64,000 nt of DNA from contig JAGCPY010000067.1 in NCBI GenBank assembly GCA_017965425.1, forward strand, positions 1 through 64,000, read 5' to 3'. A program made the translations under genes and the position numbers. The notes under the pieces were generated by a model. The model was not told the origin of the DNA. It did no database searches and saw only the letters and a list, made by a program, of their open reading frames with translations. This document shows, one piece after another, positions 38,619 through 47,856 of this stretch. Each line of letters starts with the position of its first letter. The stretch's first letter is position 1. This DNA comes from Bacteroidaceae bacterium (GTDB lineage: Bacteria > Bacteroidota > Bacteroidia > Bacteroidales > Bacteroidaceae).

Positions 38619-38780
38619 ATGAAAAGGACTTCTTTATTTATCGTATTATCATTCTGCACGATTACATTATTTGCACAGTTTAGGATCGACTCAGTGGAAA
38701 ACACATTTCTTTCCGGTTCCTTGTCAGGTATGAATTCCATGACCATGACTGGTAATAAAATGAAAGGTTTTGATCCTTAG
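38619..38780 (+). CDS. Very small secreted protein or truncated gene
   Basis: A 53-codon frame starts MKRTSLFIVLSFCTITLFAQ, which is a good signal peptide, followed by about 33 polar residues ending KMKGFDP. It may be a short secreted peptide. It is more likely the remaining 5' end of a larger secreted-protein gene, because the region around it carries several truncations. Confidence 0.4.
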   Translation: MKRTSLFIVLSFCTITLFAQFRIDSVENTFLSGSLSGMNSMTMTGNKMKGFDP

Positions 38781-38851
38781 ACTTGATAGGCGGAAAGATT
38801 ATGGAATGACTTTTTCTTCATCAAAAATTTGGTCAGATAGAGGGAAAGCTT

Positions 38852-38859
38852 TATCTTTG
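38852..38859 (+). promoter_or_regulatory. Promoter of the 38900 gene, -7 box
   Basis: TATCTTTG followed by CGGC, with TTTGG about 20 bp upstream as a -33 element. Confidence 0.7.
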
Positions 38860-38899
38860 CGGCATCAATGCGCAATAACAAACTAACAGACAATAGACT

Positions 38900-40366
38900 A
38901 TGAAACGGTTATTGACTCTACTGGACATCATCCTGTTCGCGGCCTCTGTCCACGCACAAGAAACTATTAAAGAATACCGCCCCGTCGTGGAAGAAGGTAA
39001 GCAGTGGCACTATAAAGTCTGCAACATAGACTCTGCCCCTGAATACTATGAGGAATGGTATCAGGATTATGAATTGGAAGGAGACACTATTATTGGAACA
39101 AACAAATGTTTGAAACTCTATGCTACGAGCGATAATCAAGCTCGAAGTTATCGACATCACTATAGGGGTGCACTATTTGAGAATGATTGCAAAGTATATT
39201 TTATTCCAGCCGGACGCATAGTTCCCGAAATCCTGTATAATTTCTCATGCCCGCAAGGCAGTCTGGTAACGATAAATGGTATAGATATTCTGATTGCCCA
39301 ACAAAAGGTTGTAAGTTACAAGTCTTCTTCTTGGACAATAACATATTGGAAACCGAAAGAGTGCGAAGCCTATCAGGATTCATGGCTTGAGGGTATAGGT
39401 AGCTTAACGGACCTCATAGACTATGTTGAAATGTGGTTACCTGGTTCGTATCATTCGGAACTACTTTCATGCACCGTGAATGACAGACTTATCTGGGATA
39501 TGTCCGAATTTAAGAACTCACTTCAAGAATTAGACAGCTACCGTCCCTTCGTGGAGGAGGGGAAGTTATGGGTTGCACGAAGTGATATGCCAATGATGTG
39601 GCGTTGGGGGCTCTCTCCAACGGGGACGAAGGATGACCGTTACTACAACTACTTTGTAGCCTATTTCTATTTCGAAGGTGATACTATCATAGCCAATCAT
39701 CGGTGCAAGCATTGGATTCATCGTTATGAGAATATCGCTACAGGGGAAAGCCGCACATTTTCTGTCCCCGTTTGCGAAGAAAACAAAAAGGTGTGGTTTT
39801 TCTTGGACCATGAAGAGACTCCCTTTCTGCTCTATGACTTTGGAGCAGAGATTGGCGATACAGTTGTATGTTTACCTGCCAATCTTCCCATCTATCGTTT
39901 ACTTTGTCGGGACTATGGTAGTCGCGCGAACGAGTCTTACCTTCAAAACGGATACGATAGTCTTGTGATTTACGACAAGGGAACAAAGATGGTGGGAGGC
40001 AAGTTGCAAAAAATTCAATATTTCTACAATCTAAGGATTCCTGAGCAGGATAGGTTTACTAATTTTATTCTTCAGGATAGTTATCAGATGGAGGGCATAG
40101 GCACGCCTTGTGAACCGAATTATGAATATGCCATAATGCCTCGCCAGACAACTATTTCTTTTCTGGGATATTGTGCTGTTGGCAATGAGGTTCTCTACGA
40201 AGATCAGGAAGGGGCCTCATACTACGGGATTCCGCTTCCGACATCCATCCGTCCTGTTCCATCCCTTGAAAATCGTAAATGCTTCGACCTCTCTGGCCGT
40301 CGTCTCTCTGCTCGGCCAGCAAGGGGGCTGTACATTGAGGACGGACAACTGAAGGTGGCGAAGTGA
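38900..40366 (+). CDS. Secreted protein of unknown function with two-fold repeat and Por-type tail
   Basis: A 488 aa protein with signal peptide (MKRLLTLLDIILFAASVHA, then QET). Two halves start with related sequences, YRPVVEEGKQWHY near residue 26 and YRPFVEEGKLWVA near 214. Each has EGDTII about 35-40 residues later. The C-terminus (LSGRRLSARPARGLYIEDGQ) resembles a Por tail, slightly degenerate. No enzyme motif was recognised. Confidence 0.75.
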   Translation: MKRLLTLLDIILFAASVHAQETIKEYRPVVEEGKQWHYKVCNIDSAPEYYEEWYQDYELEGDTIIGTNKCLKLYATSDNQARSYRHHYRGALFENDCKVYFIPAGRIVPEILYNFSCPQGSLVTINGIDILIAQQKVVSYKSSSWTITYWKPKECEAYQDSWLEGIGSLTDLIDYVEMWLPGSYHSELLSCTVNDRLIWDMSEFKNSLQELDSYRPFVEEGKLWVARSDMPMMWRWGLSPTGTKDDRYYNYFVAYFYFEGDTIIANHRCKHWIHRYENIATGESRTFSVPVCEENKKVWFFLDHEETPFLLYDFGAEIGDTVVCLPANLPIYRLLCRDYGSRANESYLQNGYDSLVIYDKGTKMVGGKLQKIQYFYNLRIPEQDRFTNFILQDSYQMEGIGTPCEPNYEYAIMPRQTTISFLGYCAVGNEVLYEDQEGASYYGIPLPTSIRPVPSLENRKCFDLSGRRLSARPARGLYIEDGQLKVAK

Positions 40367-40449
40367 ACAGGTTAGTGGAAAAAACATAAATGGTTCCTTT
40401 TCGATGTACGAGGAATGAAGATAATATGTTCAATGATAAAGCATAACTT

Positions 40450-40890
40450 AACGTGAGTTCGGCGTAAGGCTGATGCAATAAGTCTGCTTTTGTCGATGAT
40501 TTCAATATTCATCTCCGGCTTCTTCGGCATTAGATTGTATGCAATGATCTCGGCAAAAAGGTTACTGGCAAAATTGTCAATCGAGCGATGTCTTGTATGC
40601 TCAATATGACAGACGTTCCCAGAGCTCATCGTTGACCGTCTCAATAACCGCCCTCTTTCGGAGCATGATTTTGTCGTACAGATTCATGAGCGAGTTCTTC
40701 ATGTTCTTCCTGATTTTGGTGACCAAGTGTATGTCATCCACGAACAGGCTTTCGAAGAGGTCTTGACTGATATATCCCCTGTCGGCAAAGAGTTTTCTGA
40801 AGAGGCGTTCCGCAAACTTCTTGTTTTTCAGCGGTTCTCGGTCATCGCAGTTCCCAGGCGTGAGCAGCCATTGTATAATCTTACTATTTT
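40450..40890 (-). pseudogene. IS982-family transposase remnant
   Basis: On the minus strand the reading LTPGNCDDREPLKNKKFAER, then LFVDDIHLVTKIRKNMKNSL and DKIMLRKRAVIETVNDEL matches the C-terminal two thirds of IS982-type transposases. A frameshift around 40615-40622 follows, after which HIEHTRHRSIDNFASNLFA and MPKKPEMN continue in another frame. The 5' part is missing, so the element is dead. Its end reads GCCGAACTCACGTTAA on the minus strand. Confidence 0.8.
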
Positions 40891-40950
40891 TTCGGCAGGT
40901 GTTACACGAATGTTACATCTTTATGTTTGGTTCATATTGGAAAAAAGCCC

Positions 40951-40958
40951 TACCTTTG
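40951..40958 (+). promoter_or_regulatory. Promoter of the truncated gene at 40990, -7 box
   Basis: TACCTTTG followed by CTGCC, with ATTGG upstream. Confidence 0.55.
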
Positions 40959-40989
40959 CTGCCGATTCTTAACCAAACTTTTTTTACAC

Positions 40990-41118
40990 ATGAACAACAA
41001 ATCTATCTGTCGCATCACATTGGCCATGACTATGATGCTACTCCTTCCCTGTGTCGGGAATCTTGGCTCTGCAAGAACGACGATTTCCTCGATTTCATCG
41101 GGAATTTGGGGCTGTTGA
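40990..41118 (+). pseudogene. Truncated secreted-protein gene, 5' end only
   Basis: A frame of 42 codons begins MNNKSICRITLAMTMMLLLP, a signal peptide. After about codon 29 it runs into the reversed 5' fragment of the TPR lipoprotein gene and stops. The rest of the gene has been lost at the junction near 41070. Confidence 0.6.
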
Positions 41119-41165
41119 TGTGGACGGCAGGCCATAATCAAGAAGGCGGATGCTGGTAGCATCAC
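41071..41165 (-). pseudogene. 5' fragment of a second TPR lipoprotein gene
   Basis: The minus strand reads a lipoprotein start with MAC, then HQQPQIPDEIEEIVVL, close to HQQPQVPDEIEEISIL of the 36329 gene. The remainder is missing. It is the left part of a duplicated divergent-promoter segment. Confidence 0.75.
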
Positions 41166-41440
41166 ATGAAAGAGATTTCACATACCTTTAAGTTCCATTC
41201 TATTCTTTTGGGCGGCAAAGATATAAATAAGACACCTAATAGCCAAGAAAAACAAGAATAAAATATGTTGATTTCAAATCTGCTGACTTAGAAGTCAACA
41301 AAAAGTCAACAAGAAGTCAACAATTCTCAACAAAAAACATTTGCAAGGTTCGGGCAAGAGCACTACCTTTGTAGCCGACAAACATTCTTCAGAATTCACA
41401 ACTTAAAAACCATTTATTATGAATAATCAACTCTAAGCCA
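41071..41440. repeat. Duplicated divergent-promoter segment, second copy
   Basis: This segment matches about 37770-38137 almost base for base between the two promoters. It retains both -7 boxes (41216-41223 minus, 41364-41371 plus) and the AGTCAACA repeats. The right-hand gene is dead: its sixth codon is TAA where the first copy has AAA, and the similarity ends about ten bases later. The plus-direction promoter may now drive the acyltransferase gene at 41569. Confidence 0.8.
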
Positions 41441-41568
41441 GCTCTTATGCAGAGTTCCGTGAGGATGTAGAATACACCACTCCTTCTTTGGGGAACTTTC
41501 AAGTACCCGTAGGAGCAAAGTTCAAGGCTGTCAGGAATAGTGCCGTCAGATAGTCCTCTCCCTTGTGT

Positions 41569-42531
41569 ATGGATTCAGCATATCATTCATCACCTTGTGG
41601 CAGTTTGCCGCGCATGGAGGACATCGACTTCATGAAGGGTGTGCTGATTCTGTTGATGATCAGTTTTCATCTGCCATCTTTCGGGGATATTTACCCTGGC
41701 GTCAAGCAGATGGTATATACATTCCACATGCCCGCGTTCCTCATTATTTCGGGCTATCTGATGAACATCGGCAAGCACTGGCGTGGGTTCCTGAGGACAA
41801 TGCAGTGGCTGATCATACCCTATTTGGTGATGGAAAGCGGCCATGTCATCATGGCCGCCTTCCTGCCTGTGCGAGAACATATCGATTCAATCAATGGAAT
41901 TGTTTTCATGGACAAGCTCTTTCTGCACCCGATGGGACCGTACTGGTACTTGCGCCTCTTGATTGTATGTGGCCTGACCTATGACGGGGTGTTCCGGCTT
42001 CTGCATTTATCGACGATTTCACGATTTATTCTGCTGGGATTGCTGTTCTATGCCTATGATCGTGTATTGGGAATATGCCCATTCGTCCTTTCCATGTATT
42101 TCTGGACAGGAGTGGTCATCCGGCAGTGCCGTTTGGCATATTCTGTCGTTTTCCAGCCATTCTGGCTTGCCTTTGTAGCGGCTGTGGTCATATCCCTTCA
42201 TCCGGCGGCGCTTTCTTTTTACAGGATAGAGGGAGTGGGGATGGTCTATCTGGCTTGTTCGTGTATCATATATCTCTATCAGTGGACCGGAATACAGCTA
42301 CGTACGATGATGGTCTGGCTTGGCAGGCGAACCTTGTTACTTTTGCTATTCTCGCCCGTGTTCACGTTGCCTTGTCGATGGTTTACAGTTTTGTTGCATG
42401 TAGATTACACTGGCTTGATGTTCCTTTCTGTTTCCCTTTCATTTTGTGTAATAGGATGCTTATCGATAGGATGGATGATGGACAGGCTTAAGCTGACTCG
42501 TTACCTCATCGGACGAGAGGCATGGGGATAG
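41569..42531 (+). CDS. Acyltransferase 3 family membrane protein
   Basis: A 320 aa membrane protein with about ten hydrophobic segments. It has RMEDIDFMKGVLILLMISFH and FHMPAFLIISGYL, matching the Acyl_transf_3 pattern (a histidine near the end of helix 1, then F.MP.FF..SG). Such proteins O-acetylate surface or cell-wall glycans. The ATG at 41569 was chosen; the ATG at 41614 (MEDIDF) is another candidate. It follows the broken promoter duplicate. Confidence 0.8.
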   Translation: MDSAYHSSPCGSLPRMEDIDFMKGVLILLMISFHLPSFGDIYPGVKQMVYTFHMPAFLIISGYLMNIGKHWRGFLRTMQWLIIPYLVMESGHVIMAAFLPVREHIDSINGIVFMDKLFLHPMGPYWYLRLLIVCGLTYDGVFRLLHLSTISRFILLGLLFYAYDRVLGICPFVLSMYFWTGVVIRQCRLAYSVVFQPFWLAFVAAVVISLHPAALSFYRIEGVGMVYLACSCIIYLYQWTGIQLRTMMVWLGRRTLLLLLFSPVFTLPCRWFTVLLHVDYTGLMFLSVSLSFCVIGCLSIGWMMDRLKLTRYLIGREAWG

Positions 42532-42583
42532 AAACAATACGAAGGAAGAAGGTGGCGAGGTGAAAGTTTCAATACAAATAATT

Positions 42584-42686
42584 ATTGATGTCCGGTAAAA
42601 AAGGCCTGAAAGTCCTCTTTAAGACGGAATCTACGGAAAGGCCTATGGAGACGGGCATGATGAGGTACCGACTATAAGTTTACCAG
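42584..42686. repeat. Dispersed repeat, copy 3
   Basis: It begins ATTGATGTCCGGTAAAAA and ends ATGAGGTACCGACTATAAGT. It is very similar to copy 2 at 16971, with a short insertion after GGCC. Confidence 0.65.
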
Positions 42687-42786
42687 ACACCCATTTTTTA
42701 CAATAATCATTATTCCCCTTCTCACATACAGCCTTGCTTTTTGTCACTTTTTACGCAAGAAATGCAGATATATCTAAGAAAAGTAG

Positions 42787-42794
42787 TACCTTTG
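42787..42794 (+). promoter_or_regulatory. Promoter of the 42831 gene, -7 box
   Basis: TACCTTTG followed by CCACC, 36 bp before the ATG at 42831. It rules out the longer reading from 42741. Confidence 0.7.
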
Positions 42795-42830
42795 CCACCA
42801 AATCATAAAAACGTCTATTCAGACAACATC

Positions 42831-43586
42831 ATGAATACTAAACTACATAACCAGAAAGTGGCCAACGATTCGTCGTCCATGCGGCAATTCCTGTTATCGC
42901 TCATTGCCACCACCATTTCCATCGTGCTCACCTTTGGAACCGCCGCGTGGTTAGATAATCGCAAGAAAGCTGAAGCCAAACGAGAGATGGTGATGATGGT
43001 GCTCTACGACCTTGCCAGCTCTATACAACAGGTGGAGACGTATGACTCCATGCTACATAAAGCTTTCGAGAAGCAGGTGGCCATAGCCCAACAGCCCGAG
43101 CTGATGGATAAAGAACGTTTCGCGTTCATCCACCTCTCAACCCCGATTGATTACACGACCACCGTGGAACAGATCTTCTCGTCAAGCATCGAAACCATCA
43201 ACACGATTGGCAACGCACTCTTTGCCAAGAATATCTCCGAACTCTATAAACTCCGCAAGATGTATAAGGAAATCGTGTGCGACAGCTGTATGCAGGCATT
43301 AGGAAACGCCCATTTCCTGAATAGCTACGACTTACTCACTGAATTCAATTTTTCCCAATACATACACCTCAGCGGCAACATCTTCTTCGAAATGAAGTAT
43401 ATGCTGGATCTAAGCATGAAGATGATGGATGTCAGCAAGGAAGAACTGGAGCATTACCAGCAGAAACGTGAGGACTTCTTGCAACAGAATCCAATGGATA
43501 GTATCGACAAGATATTGACAGACGAATTTATCCGAAACACACAATGTTTGGAAGAAGCCGTTGAAAAGGGTAAATCGAAGAATTGA
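42831..43586 (+). CDS. Membrane-anchored protein of unknown function
   Basis: A 251 aa protein. One membrane segment lies near the N-terminus (about 20-40, FLLSLIATTISIVLTFGTAA), followed by WLDNRKKAEAKREM and a helical, mostly soluble part. The pattern of an N-terminal segment followed by a charged helix is shared with some Bacteroidetes hypothetical proteins. No function is assigned. Confidence 0.65.
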   Translation: MNTKLHNQKVANDSSSMRQFLLSLIATTISIVLTFGTAAWLDNRKKAEAKREMVMMVLYDLASSIQQVETYDSMLHKAFEKQVAIAQQPELMDKERFAFIHLSTPIDYTTTVEQIFSSSIETINTIGNALFAKNISELYKLRKMYKEIVCDSCMQALGNAHFLNSYDLLTEFNFSQYIHLSGNIFFEMKYMLDLSMKMMDVSKEELEHYQQKREDFLQQNPMDSIDKILTDEFIRNTQCLEEAVEKGKSKN

Positions 43587-43665
43587 ACTTTTAAAGCAAC
43601 AAAAAAATCATCTAACAAGCTTGGTTGTCCATTCGTGGCAAAAGCCTAAATACTTATGATTGAAA

Positions 43666-44718
43666 ATGAAATCTAAAACTATCTTCATTGCCCTTGCCCT
43701 GCTTATCACAGCCCAGGGCGTCAATGCCGGTGTCGGCACATGGACATTCACCGCCAAACTGGCCAATCCCACCGACACCCTCTGGATCTTGCCGACAGAC
43801 AACCTGAAGGCTCTTGATGTCGTGACAAAAACAGACGGCGTTTTCCAGTACACAAAGGACATTGACAAAGTCAAGGAATTCTTCGTAACCACACCCGCCA
43901 TGATTCGCCACGAGCCAGAAGGCTTCAGCCTCATCGTCACAGCGGTACCCGGTGCGACGTTGCTCGCCGAAGGCTTCTGCAATAACAAACTGCCTGCCAA
44001 TGGCCTTACTTTCAGCGGGTCCAAGTTCTACGATCACTACGCCGAACTTGAAATGGCACAGGCCAAGGTGCTCGAAATCAAAGATGCACAGCCTGCTATC
44101 GACTACATCAAGACATATCCCACCAACGAGAACGCCGCTATCCTCATCGGCACCGTTGGCTGTTACTGCCCCGACCGCCTCGACGAGACCCTTGCCCTGC
44201 TCTCACCCGATATCCGAAGTGGCGGAATGAAGACTTATATCGATGAGTCGATAGAAACCGCAAAGGAATTCATCAAACAGCAAGAGAATCAGGGCAAGGT
44301 GTTACCCGTTGGCAGCATGGCCCCTGACTTCACACTTAAAGACCTCAGCGGCAAGCCCCTCACCCTCTCGTCGCTGCGCGGTAAGATGCTCATCCTCGAC
44401 TTTTGGGGTTCATGGTGCGGATGGTGCATCAAGGGCTTCCCCAAGATGAAGAAATACTATGAGAAATACAAGGAACATCTGGAGATTCTCGGCGTTGACT
44501 GCAACGATACCGAAGAGAAATGGCAGGCAGCAGTCAAGAAACATGAGTTGCCTTGGAAGCACGTTTTTGTGCCCAAAAACTCATCCGTCACCAATGACTA
44601 CTTCATCACAGGTTTCCCCACCAAGATCATCATCAGTTCCGAAGGCAAAATCTTGACCACCATTGTAGGCGAAGACCCCAAGTTCTATGACTTGCTGGAC
44701 GAAATGTTCAAGGATTAA
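43666..44718 (+). CDS. Secreted thioredoxin-like protein (TlpA type)
   Basis: A 350 aa exported protein. The signal peptide is MKSKTIFIALALLITAQGVN, cut after AG. The N-terminal part resembles the beta-rich domain found before TlpA-type domains in Bacteroidetes. The C-terminal half is an AhpC/TSA-like thioredoxin fold (APDFTLKDLSGKPLTLSSLR, WGSWCGWCIKGFPKM, TGFPTKIIIS) with the redox pair CGWC. It probably acts in periplasmic disulfide handling. The first in-frame ATG is at 43666; the TTG two codons before is less likely. Confidence 0.85.
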   Translation: MKSKTIFIALALLITAQGVNAGVGTWTFTAKLANPTDTLWILPTDNLKALDVVTKTDGVFQYTKDIDKVKEFFVTTPAMIRHEPEGFSLIVTAVPGATLLAEGFCNNKLPANGLTFSGSKFYDHYAELEMAQAKVLEIKDAQPAIDYIKTYPTNENAAILIGTVGCYCPDRLDETLALLSPDIRSGGMKTYIDESIETAKEFIKQQENQGKVLPVGSMAPDFTLKDLSGKPLTLSSLRGKMLILDFWGSWCGWCIKGFPKMKKYYEKYKEHLEILGVDCNDTEEKWQAAVKKHELPWKHVFVPKNSSVTNDYFITGFPTKIIISSEGKILTTIVGEDPKFYDLLDEMFKD

Positions 44719-44960
44719 ACTGCCATATCAAAAACCCTTGCGCTACTATTGGTGGCGGATTCAAATACAGAAGACCTAGTTCGTGACTGGGTCAGGACAA
44801 ACTTCATGAAGAAGAAACGGAATCCGCTAAAACAGATGTTGGCCTGCTTACGTTTTTTAACCAACTGGGCTTTCTTGATTCCTTTGGTCCTCTGGCCGAA
44901 AGAGCAGGAAGGTGTGAATATATTTTGGTTCAAAAATTTGGAGCTCGTTAAAAAAAAACA
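44719..44960. other. Intergenic region before the restriction-modification genes
   Basis: Short frames occur on both strands, but none has a promoter, start or family motif. No repeat was found. Confidence 0.4.
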
Positions 44961-44968
44961 TAACTTTG
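44961..44968 (+). promoter_or_regulatory. Restriction-modification promoter, -7 box
   Basis: TAACTTTG followed by CGAC. The likely start site lies about 15 nt before the ATG at 44990, which supports that start over the upstream TTG. Confidence 0.6.
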
Positions 44969-44989
44969 CGACATGAAATTACAATTGAT

Positions 44990-46849
44990 ATGGGAAACGA
45001 GGCTAAAACATCACGGCTCTTTAGAAACCTACTGAAGGAAAAAGGATACTATGATGACAAGGATGTCATTGTAGAAGAGCAACAGACTGACAATAAGAAG
45101 CTATCAAAACTCCTGCAGAATGCTTCTAAGTCTGGAGCGGGTAAGGGGTTCCCTGATTTCATCATCACATGTGGCCGCTATCCAGACCTTGTAATCGTGG
45201 TGGAATGCAAGGCTGACACCAAGTATCATGAGTCGTCAACACTTGACTCGTTTCGCGAATTCGCCATTGACGGAGCATTACTCTACGCATCATTTCTTTC
45301 AAAGGAATACGATGTCATCGCCATAGGCTTCAGTGGTGAGAAAGAAACGTTGACAAGGTTGAGTCATTATATTCAACTGAATGGAGAAAAGGACTTCCAT
45401 CAGCTTTTCAGTGATGGGATGTTGCTCAACATGGACAGCTACCACCACGGGCTGATGCAGAGCACCTATAAGTTCAATCAAGACTTCAACAAGCTGATAG
45501 ACTATACGAAAGAGGTGAACGAGGAACTCCAAAACAAGAAAATCAAGGAGCGCCTACGTGCCTTGCTCATCAGCGGAATATTGATTGCACTCAAGAATGA
45601 ACGTTTCAAAGCCGAATACAAGAACTATCAGACAACACAGCTGTTGGTCACCAACCTTTTCAATTCCATTACTGCAGAACTGGAAAAGAGTGATGTTCCA
45701 GAAAGAAACAAGAAGTCACTGATAAAGGGATTTGAGTTTATTACCACAAATCAAAGTATCAATAATGCAACGGCTGAAGGCAAAAAGTATCTGACTGATC
45801 TGATTTCAAATTGTGACAACAGGATCAACGGCTTTAATGTCACACATAAGTACATAGACACCATTAGCCAGTTTTATGTGGAGTTTTTGCGCTATGCCAA
45901 TAACGATAAGGGATTGGGTATTGTTCTGACACCACCCCATATCACCGAATTGTTTTGTGAACTGGCTCAAATCGACAAAGACAGTGTGGTGCTTGACAAT
46001 TGTGCTGGAACGGGTGGATTTCTGGTTAGTGCCATGAAGAAGATGTTGGAAGATGCTAATGGCGACATCGCCAAGGAACAACACATCAAAGACTGGCAAC
46101 TTGTGGGAATTGAATACGATGAAGAAATCTACACATTGTTGATTTCCAATATGATTGTGCATCGTGATGGTAGGACAAATATCTACTGGGAAGATTGCTT
46201 CCAAACAGATAAGAAAGCACTGAAAGAAAAGTTCCAGCCCACAGTGGGACTATTGAATCCACCTTACAAGAACAAAGGAAAAGGAACGGAAGAACTTGAA
46301 TTTGTGCTGAATAATCTTTCCATGCTTAAAAAGGGCAGTATCTGTATAGCTATCATGCCTATAAGTTGTGTGATTGACACAAAAGGTGATTCCTATTTGC
46401 TGAAGAAGAAAATATTGGAAAGCCATACGCTTGAAGGTGTATTATCCATGCCCGAAGAACTGTTCTACAATTCAAAAGTGAATACCGTGACTTGTGCCAT
46501 TATTATTAGGGCAGGTTATAAGCATCCCGAAGGTTATAAGACGTGGTTTGGCTATTGCCGCGATGACGGCTTTGAGAAACGAAAGAACAGAGGACGAATT
46601 GACGTCAACCACACATGGCCAGAGATCAAGAAGAAATGGGTGAATGCATATCTTAACAGGGATGAGATAGAAGGATTCAGTCTGAAACAACACGTGACAG
46701 CAGAAATGGAATGGTGTGCTGAGGCATACATGACAACAAATTATGACCAGCTGACAGAGGACGATTTTTTGCAAACAGTCAAGAACTTTTACCTGTTCAG
46801 TTTGAAATGTGAACAGCCAGGGGAAAATGAAATAGAAGAGGAGGAATAG
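44990..46849 (+). CDS. BcgI-like type IIB restriction-modification subunit A (nuclease plus N6-adenine methylase)
   Basis: A 619 aa bifunctional subunit. The N-terminal part has a PD-(D/E)XK-type nuclease pattern: PDFIITCGRYPDLVIVVECK, where PD and ECK would be catalytic. The middle and C-terminal parts form an HsdM-like N6-adenine methyltransferase with VLDNCAGTGGFLVSAM (SAM motif) and NPPYKNKG (motif IV). Size and domain order match BcgI A (about 640 aa). The specificity gene follows 2 bp after the stop. Self-methylation and cleavage by one complex is known for this type. Confidence 0.85.
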   Translation: MGNEAKTSRLFRNLLKEKGYYDDKDVIVEEQQTDNKKLSKLLQNASKSGAGKGFPDFIITCGRYPDLVIVVECKADTKYHESSTLDSFREFAIDGALLYASFLSKEYDVIAIGFSGEKETLTRLSHYIQLNGEKDFHQLFSDGMLLNMDSYHHGLMQSTYKFNQDFNKLIDYTKEVNEELQNKKIKERLRALLISGILIALKNERFKAEYKNYQTTQLLVTNLFNSITAELEKSDVPERNKKSLIKGFEFITTNQSINNATAEGKKYLTDLISNCDNRINGFNVTHKYIDTISQFYVEFLRYANNDKGLGIVLTPPHITELFCELAQIDKDSVVLDNCAGTGGFLVSAMKKMLEDANGDIAKEQHIKDWQLVGIEYDEEIYTLLISNMIVHRDGRTNIYWEDCFQTDKKALKEKFQPTVGLLNPPYKNKGKGTEELEFVLNNLSMLKKGSICIAIMPISCVIDTKGDSYLLKKKILESHTLEGVLSMPEELFYNSKVNTVTCAIIIRAGYKHPEGYKTWFGYCRDDGFEKRKNRGRIDVNHTWPEIKKKWVNAYLNRDEIEGFSLKQHVTAEMEWCAEAYMTTNYDQLTEDDFLQTVKNFYLFSLKCEQPGENEIEEEE

Positions 46850-46851
46850 CC

Positions 46852-47856
46852 ATGAAGATGAAACGACTGGATGAACTATTCGAAGTACACAACGGCTTGG
46901 CATCACAAGAAGTTGTACGTTCACCTCGTCAGCTGAATAAGAACTGGGTATCGTATATCCGCCCGTCTTTCAGACAGGATACCAGCATTGATGCATACGT
47001 GAACAAATGCCTCGTCCCATCAGATTGTTTATATCCAAAAGGAACACTTTATGTTTCGACGGATGGACAAGGAAGTCACACTTACGCTTATGTTTCAGTT
47101 TCTGAGTTTGTGCCTAATTCAAATGTTTCCGTCCTCATTCCTCATGATGAAATGTCATTGGGCGAGAAATTGTATTATGCTTTCTGTATTACAAAAAACC
47201 GTTTCAAGTTCTCTTATGGCCGTAAACCGAAGGGTGATAAACTAAAAAGAATTATGCTCCCTGACAAAACAGAAATTCCATCTTTTGCCAGAGGCGTTTT
47301 TGAGGAACTTGTAAATAAAGATTTATTCAACTCTACAGATTTCTCTACTCTATCAAAAAAGGCCACCGACACATCTTGTTTCAGCATTCTTGTTCCTTTG
47401 AACGAATTGTTTAATGTAGAAAATGGCATAGCTACCAGTAATCTGTTGCTCTCAAAGAAAAAACGCAGTGACAATTGGATTGCGTTGATTCGTCCAAGCT
47501 ATCGTCAAAACACCAGCATTGACGCATTCGTGAACAAATGCTTGGTTCCTCAAGAGAAAATATTTCCAAAGGGTACGCTCTACGTATCGACCAACGGACA
47601 GGGAAGTCACACATACAGTTATGTGTCAGCATCGGAATTTATCCCAAACTCAGATGTTTCTGTTTTAAAACCTAAACGTGATATGACATTGCGTGAAAAG
47701 CTTTTCTACGCAATGTGTATTACCCGTAATCGGTTTAAGTTTTCATACGGAAGAAAGCCAAAGGGTGAAAAATTAGAAGCAATCATGTTACCAAAGTCGA
47801 TTGCCGAAAGCTTTAATGATTTAGACCTCGAGAAATTCTTAGCGCATCTTTCATAA
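46852..47856 (+). CDS. BcgI-like specificity subunit with two near-identical target-recognition domains
   Basis: A 334 aa protein that is an internal duplication. Both halves (about 1-140 and 185-320) contain LF.V.NG.A, then IRPS(F/Y)RQ(D/N)TSIDA(Y/F), VNKCLVP, GTLYVST(D/N)GQGSHTY and NRFKFSYGRKPKG(D/E)KL. BcgI-type B subunits (about 340 aa) also carry two recognition domains, but usually different ones for an asymmetric site. Here the near identity predicts that both half-sites are the same and inverted. It begins 2 bp after the A gene, with a purine-rich stretch upstream of its start. Confidence 0.8.
   Translation: MKMKRLDELFEVHNGLASQEVVRSPRQLNKNWVSYIRPSFRQDTSIDAYVNKCLVPSDCLYPKGTLYVSTDGQGSHTYAYVSVSEFVPNSNVSVLIPHDEMSLGEKLYYAFCITKNRFKFSYGRKPKGDKLKRIMLPDKTEIPSFARGVFEELVNKDLFNSTDFSTLSKKATDTSCFSILVPLNELFNVENGIATSNLLLSKKKRSDNWIALIRPSYRQNTSIDAFVNKCLVPQEKIFPKGTLYVSTNGQGSHTYSYVSASEFIPNSDVSVLKPKRDMTLREKLFYAMCITRNRFKFSYGRKPKGEKLEAIMLPKSIAESFNDLDLEKFLAHLS

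Noticed and set aside
44749-44976. 75-codon frame before the restriction-modification genes
   Set aside because: It has only a non-ATG start context, no promoter or family motif, and runs into the promoter and start of the next gene.
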